Of a stretch of DNA of 64,000 nt, positions 63,408-64,000 are shown one piece after another. The notes beneath the pieces were generated by a model. That model was given only the letters and a program-made list of their open reading frames with translations. It was not told the DNA's origin and made no database searches. The position numbers and the translations under genes were made by a program. Within the stretch, counting starts at the first letter, position 1. Every line of letters begins with the position of its first letter. Location: assembly GCF_002343915.1 (NCBI RefSeq), contig NZ_NETK01000001.1, positions 11,060,001 to 11,124,000 of the forward strand, written 5' to 3'. This stretch comes from Nannocystis exedens. GTDB lineage: Bacteria > Myxococcota_A > Polyangia > Nannocystales > Nannocystaceae.

Positions 63408-63686
63408 ATGCAGATACAGCCTGGTATCTATCGCCATTACAAGGGACCTGAGTACCGGGTCTTCGGTGTCGCCCGGCACTCCGAGACCGAGGAGCAAATG
63501 GTCTTCTACCAGGCGCTCTACGGCGATTACGGCCTCTGGGTACGGCCTTTGTCGATGTTCCTGGAGTCGGTCGAGGTCGACGGCGAAAGTGTCCCGCGCT
63601 TTTCTCTGATCCAGGCCGAGCCCGACCAGTTCATGCGGTCGGACGAAAGCGCCGTCCAGTCTTGCCCGTCCGCGAGACGACCCTGA
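63408..63686 (+). CDS. DUF1653 family protein
   Basis: 92 residues. AGAGGAGTGAAC precedes the ATG at 63,408, a good ribosome binding site. The first ~70 residues match DUF1653: IQPGIYRHYKGPEYRVFGVA, RHSETEEQMVFYQALYGDYG and LWVRPLSMFLESVEVDGESV. This is a small SH3-like domain of unknown biochemical role found alone or fused to other proteins. The tail (residues ~72-92) is variable. Flanked by decayed sequence on both sides. Confidence 0.85.
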   Translation: MQIQPGIYRHYKGPEYRVFGVARHSETEEQMVFYQALYGDYGLWVRPLSMFLESVEVDGESVPRFSLIQAEPDQFMRSDESAVQSCPSARRP

Positions 63687-63699
63687 AGGTGCGGGAAGG

Positions 63700-64000
63700 C
63701 GCGCCTTGACCGCCGGCACGCCGCGCGCCGCGTCCGACCTCGTTCCACGCCATGGCGAGCTCGTGCTGCACGTCGGCGTCGCCCGGATCGGCGGCTGCGG
63801 CTCGTTCGGCCCGCTCGAGGATCGCGGCGTAGGCGGCCCGCGCCCGCGGGACGTCGCCGCGGTCGGTCGCGGCGGTGCCGATCGCGTCGCTCACGTGAAC
63901 GACAGCTTGCGGCGGCTCGGTCCGGCGATGGTCGCGGCGAGCTGCTCGGCTCGCTCGAGCCCGGCGAAGACTGCGTCGAATCCGCTTGCCCATCCCGAAC
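63700..64000 (-). pseudogene. TPR-rich remnant, possibly the C-terminal end of a kinase-TPR protein (runs off the window)
   Basis: One minus-strand frame reads TAATDRGDVPRARAAYAAIL and ADPGDADVQHELAMAWNEVG, the pattern of the TPR tails that follow Pkn kinases. A second frame at 63,891-64,000 reads AVFAGLERAEQLAATIAGPS up to a stop and continues past the window edge. The two do not join, so this is either a frameshifted gene or the end of one gene and a fragment of another. Confidence 0.45.

Noticed and set aside
53171..64000. Prophage or integrative element
   Set aside because: No integrase, transposase, terminase, capsid or replication gene and no repeated attachment sequence could be found by eye.

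Overview
The window is GC-rich DNA (roughly 70% by eye) from a deltaproteobacterial-type predator or social bacterium, most likely a myxobacterium of the Nannocystis group (Nannocystaceae/Nannocystales, Myxococcota). The evidence is lineage-typical: MYXO-CTERM sorting tails, lipoproteins with long T/S/G/D/E linkers, DUF4215 Cys-rich repeats, an ADYC-type protein, Sel1 and FG-GAP lipoproteins, and a large Ser/Thr kinase with a TPR tail. The assignment is an inference from protein style, not from a marker search.

Layout. 1-4.4 kb: aspS (cut by the left edge), a metallophosphoesterase, an Fe-S type cysH, a small lipoprotein and a BI-1/YccA membrane protein. 4.4-14.4 kb: a small lipoprotein, then two tandem copies of a two-gene module (large FG-GAP lipoprotein plus translationally coupled HExxH zincin lipoprotein). 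14.7-23.7 kb, plus strand: SpoIID-domain MYXO-CTERM protein, RlmKL rRNA methyltransferase, Sel1 lipoprotein, P-domain/DUF4215 lipoprotein, OFA-type MFS transporter and a Cys-rich lipoprotein. 23.8-26.5 kb, minus strand: a tightly coupled operon resembling a peptide-modifying HxsB/HxsD radical-SAM system, with no obvious precursor. 26.7-30.3 kb: FMN reductase, DprE1-like FAD oxidase, RpiB-family isomerase and DprE2-like SDR. 30.5-37.2 kb: PAS histidine kinase, two MYXO-CTERM proteins (one a metzincin lookalike with its first zinc His replaced) and a radical SAM protein overlapping thrA. 37.2-46.9 kb: thrA, sterol desaturase, SDR-SRPBCC fusion, DUF4215 lipoprotein, small secreted protein, MatB-like acyl-CoA synthetase and ADYC lipoprotein. 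47-53.2 kb: Ser/Thr kinase-TPR, membrane metallophosphoesterase and a histone-H1-like-tail LRR protein. 53.2-64 kb is sparsely coding and rich in gene fragments, but keeps an FG-GAP lipoprotein, a secreted protein ending in a Fis-type HTH, tRNA-Arg(CCU), several small exported proteins and a DUF1653 gene.

The strongest unusual signal is a dispersed family of short arrays built from a 10-bp palindrome, consensus RRRCATGYYY (best form GGACATGTCC), repeated with an exact 14-bp period. Arrays of two to about thirteen units fill nearly every convergent gene junction, occur between tandem genes, and also lie inside conserved genes (thrA, rlmKL, the MFS gene, the acyl-CoA synthetase, both FG-GAP genes), where they are translated. 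Adjacent units can pair as a 10-bp stem with a 4-nt loop, often UUCG. Paralogues in the window carry units at matching sites, so the family is old and retained. I recall no published description of it.

A second recurrent pattern is a TANNNT -10-like box 6-10 nt before start codons that lack a Shine-Dalgarno sequence, suggesting common leaderless transcription.
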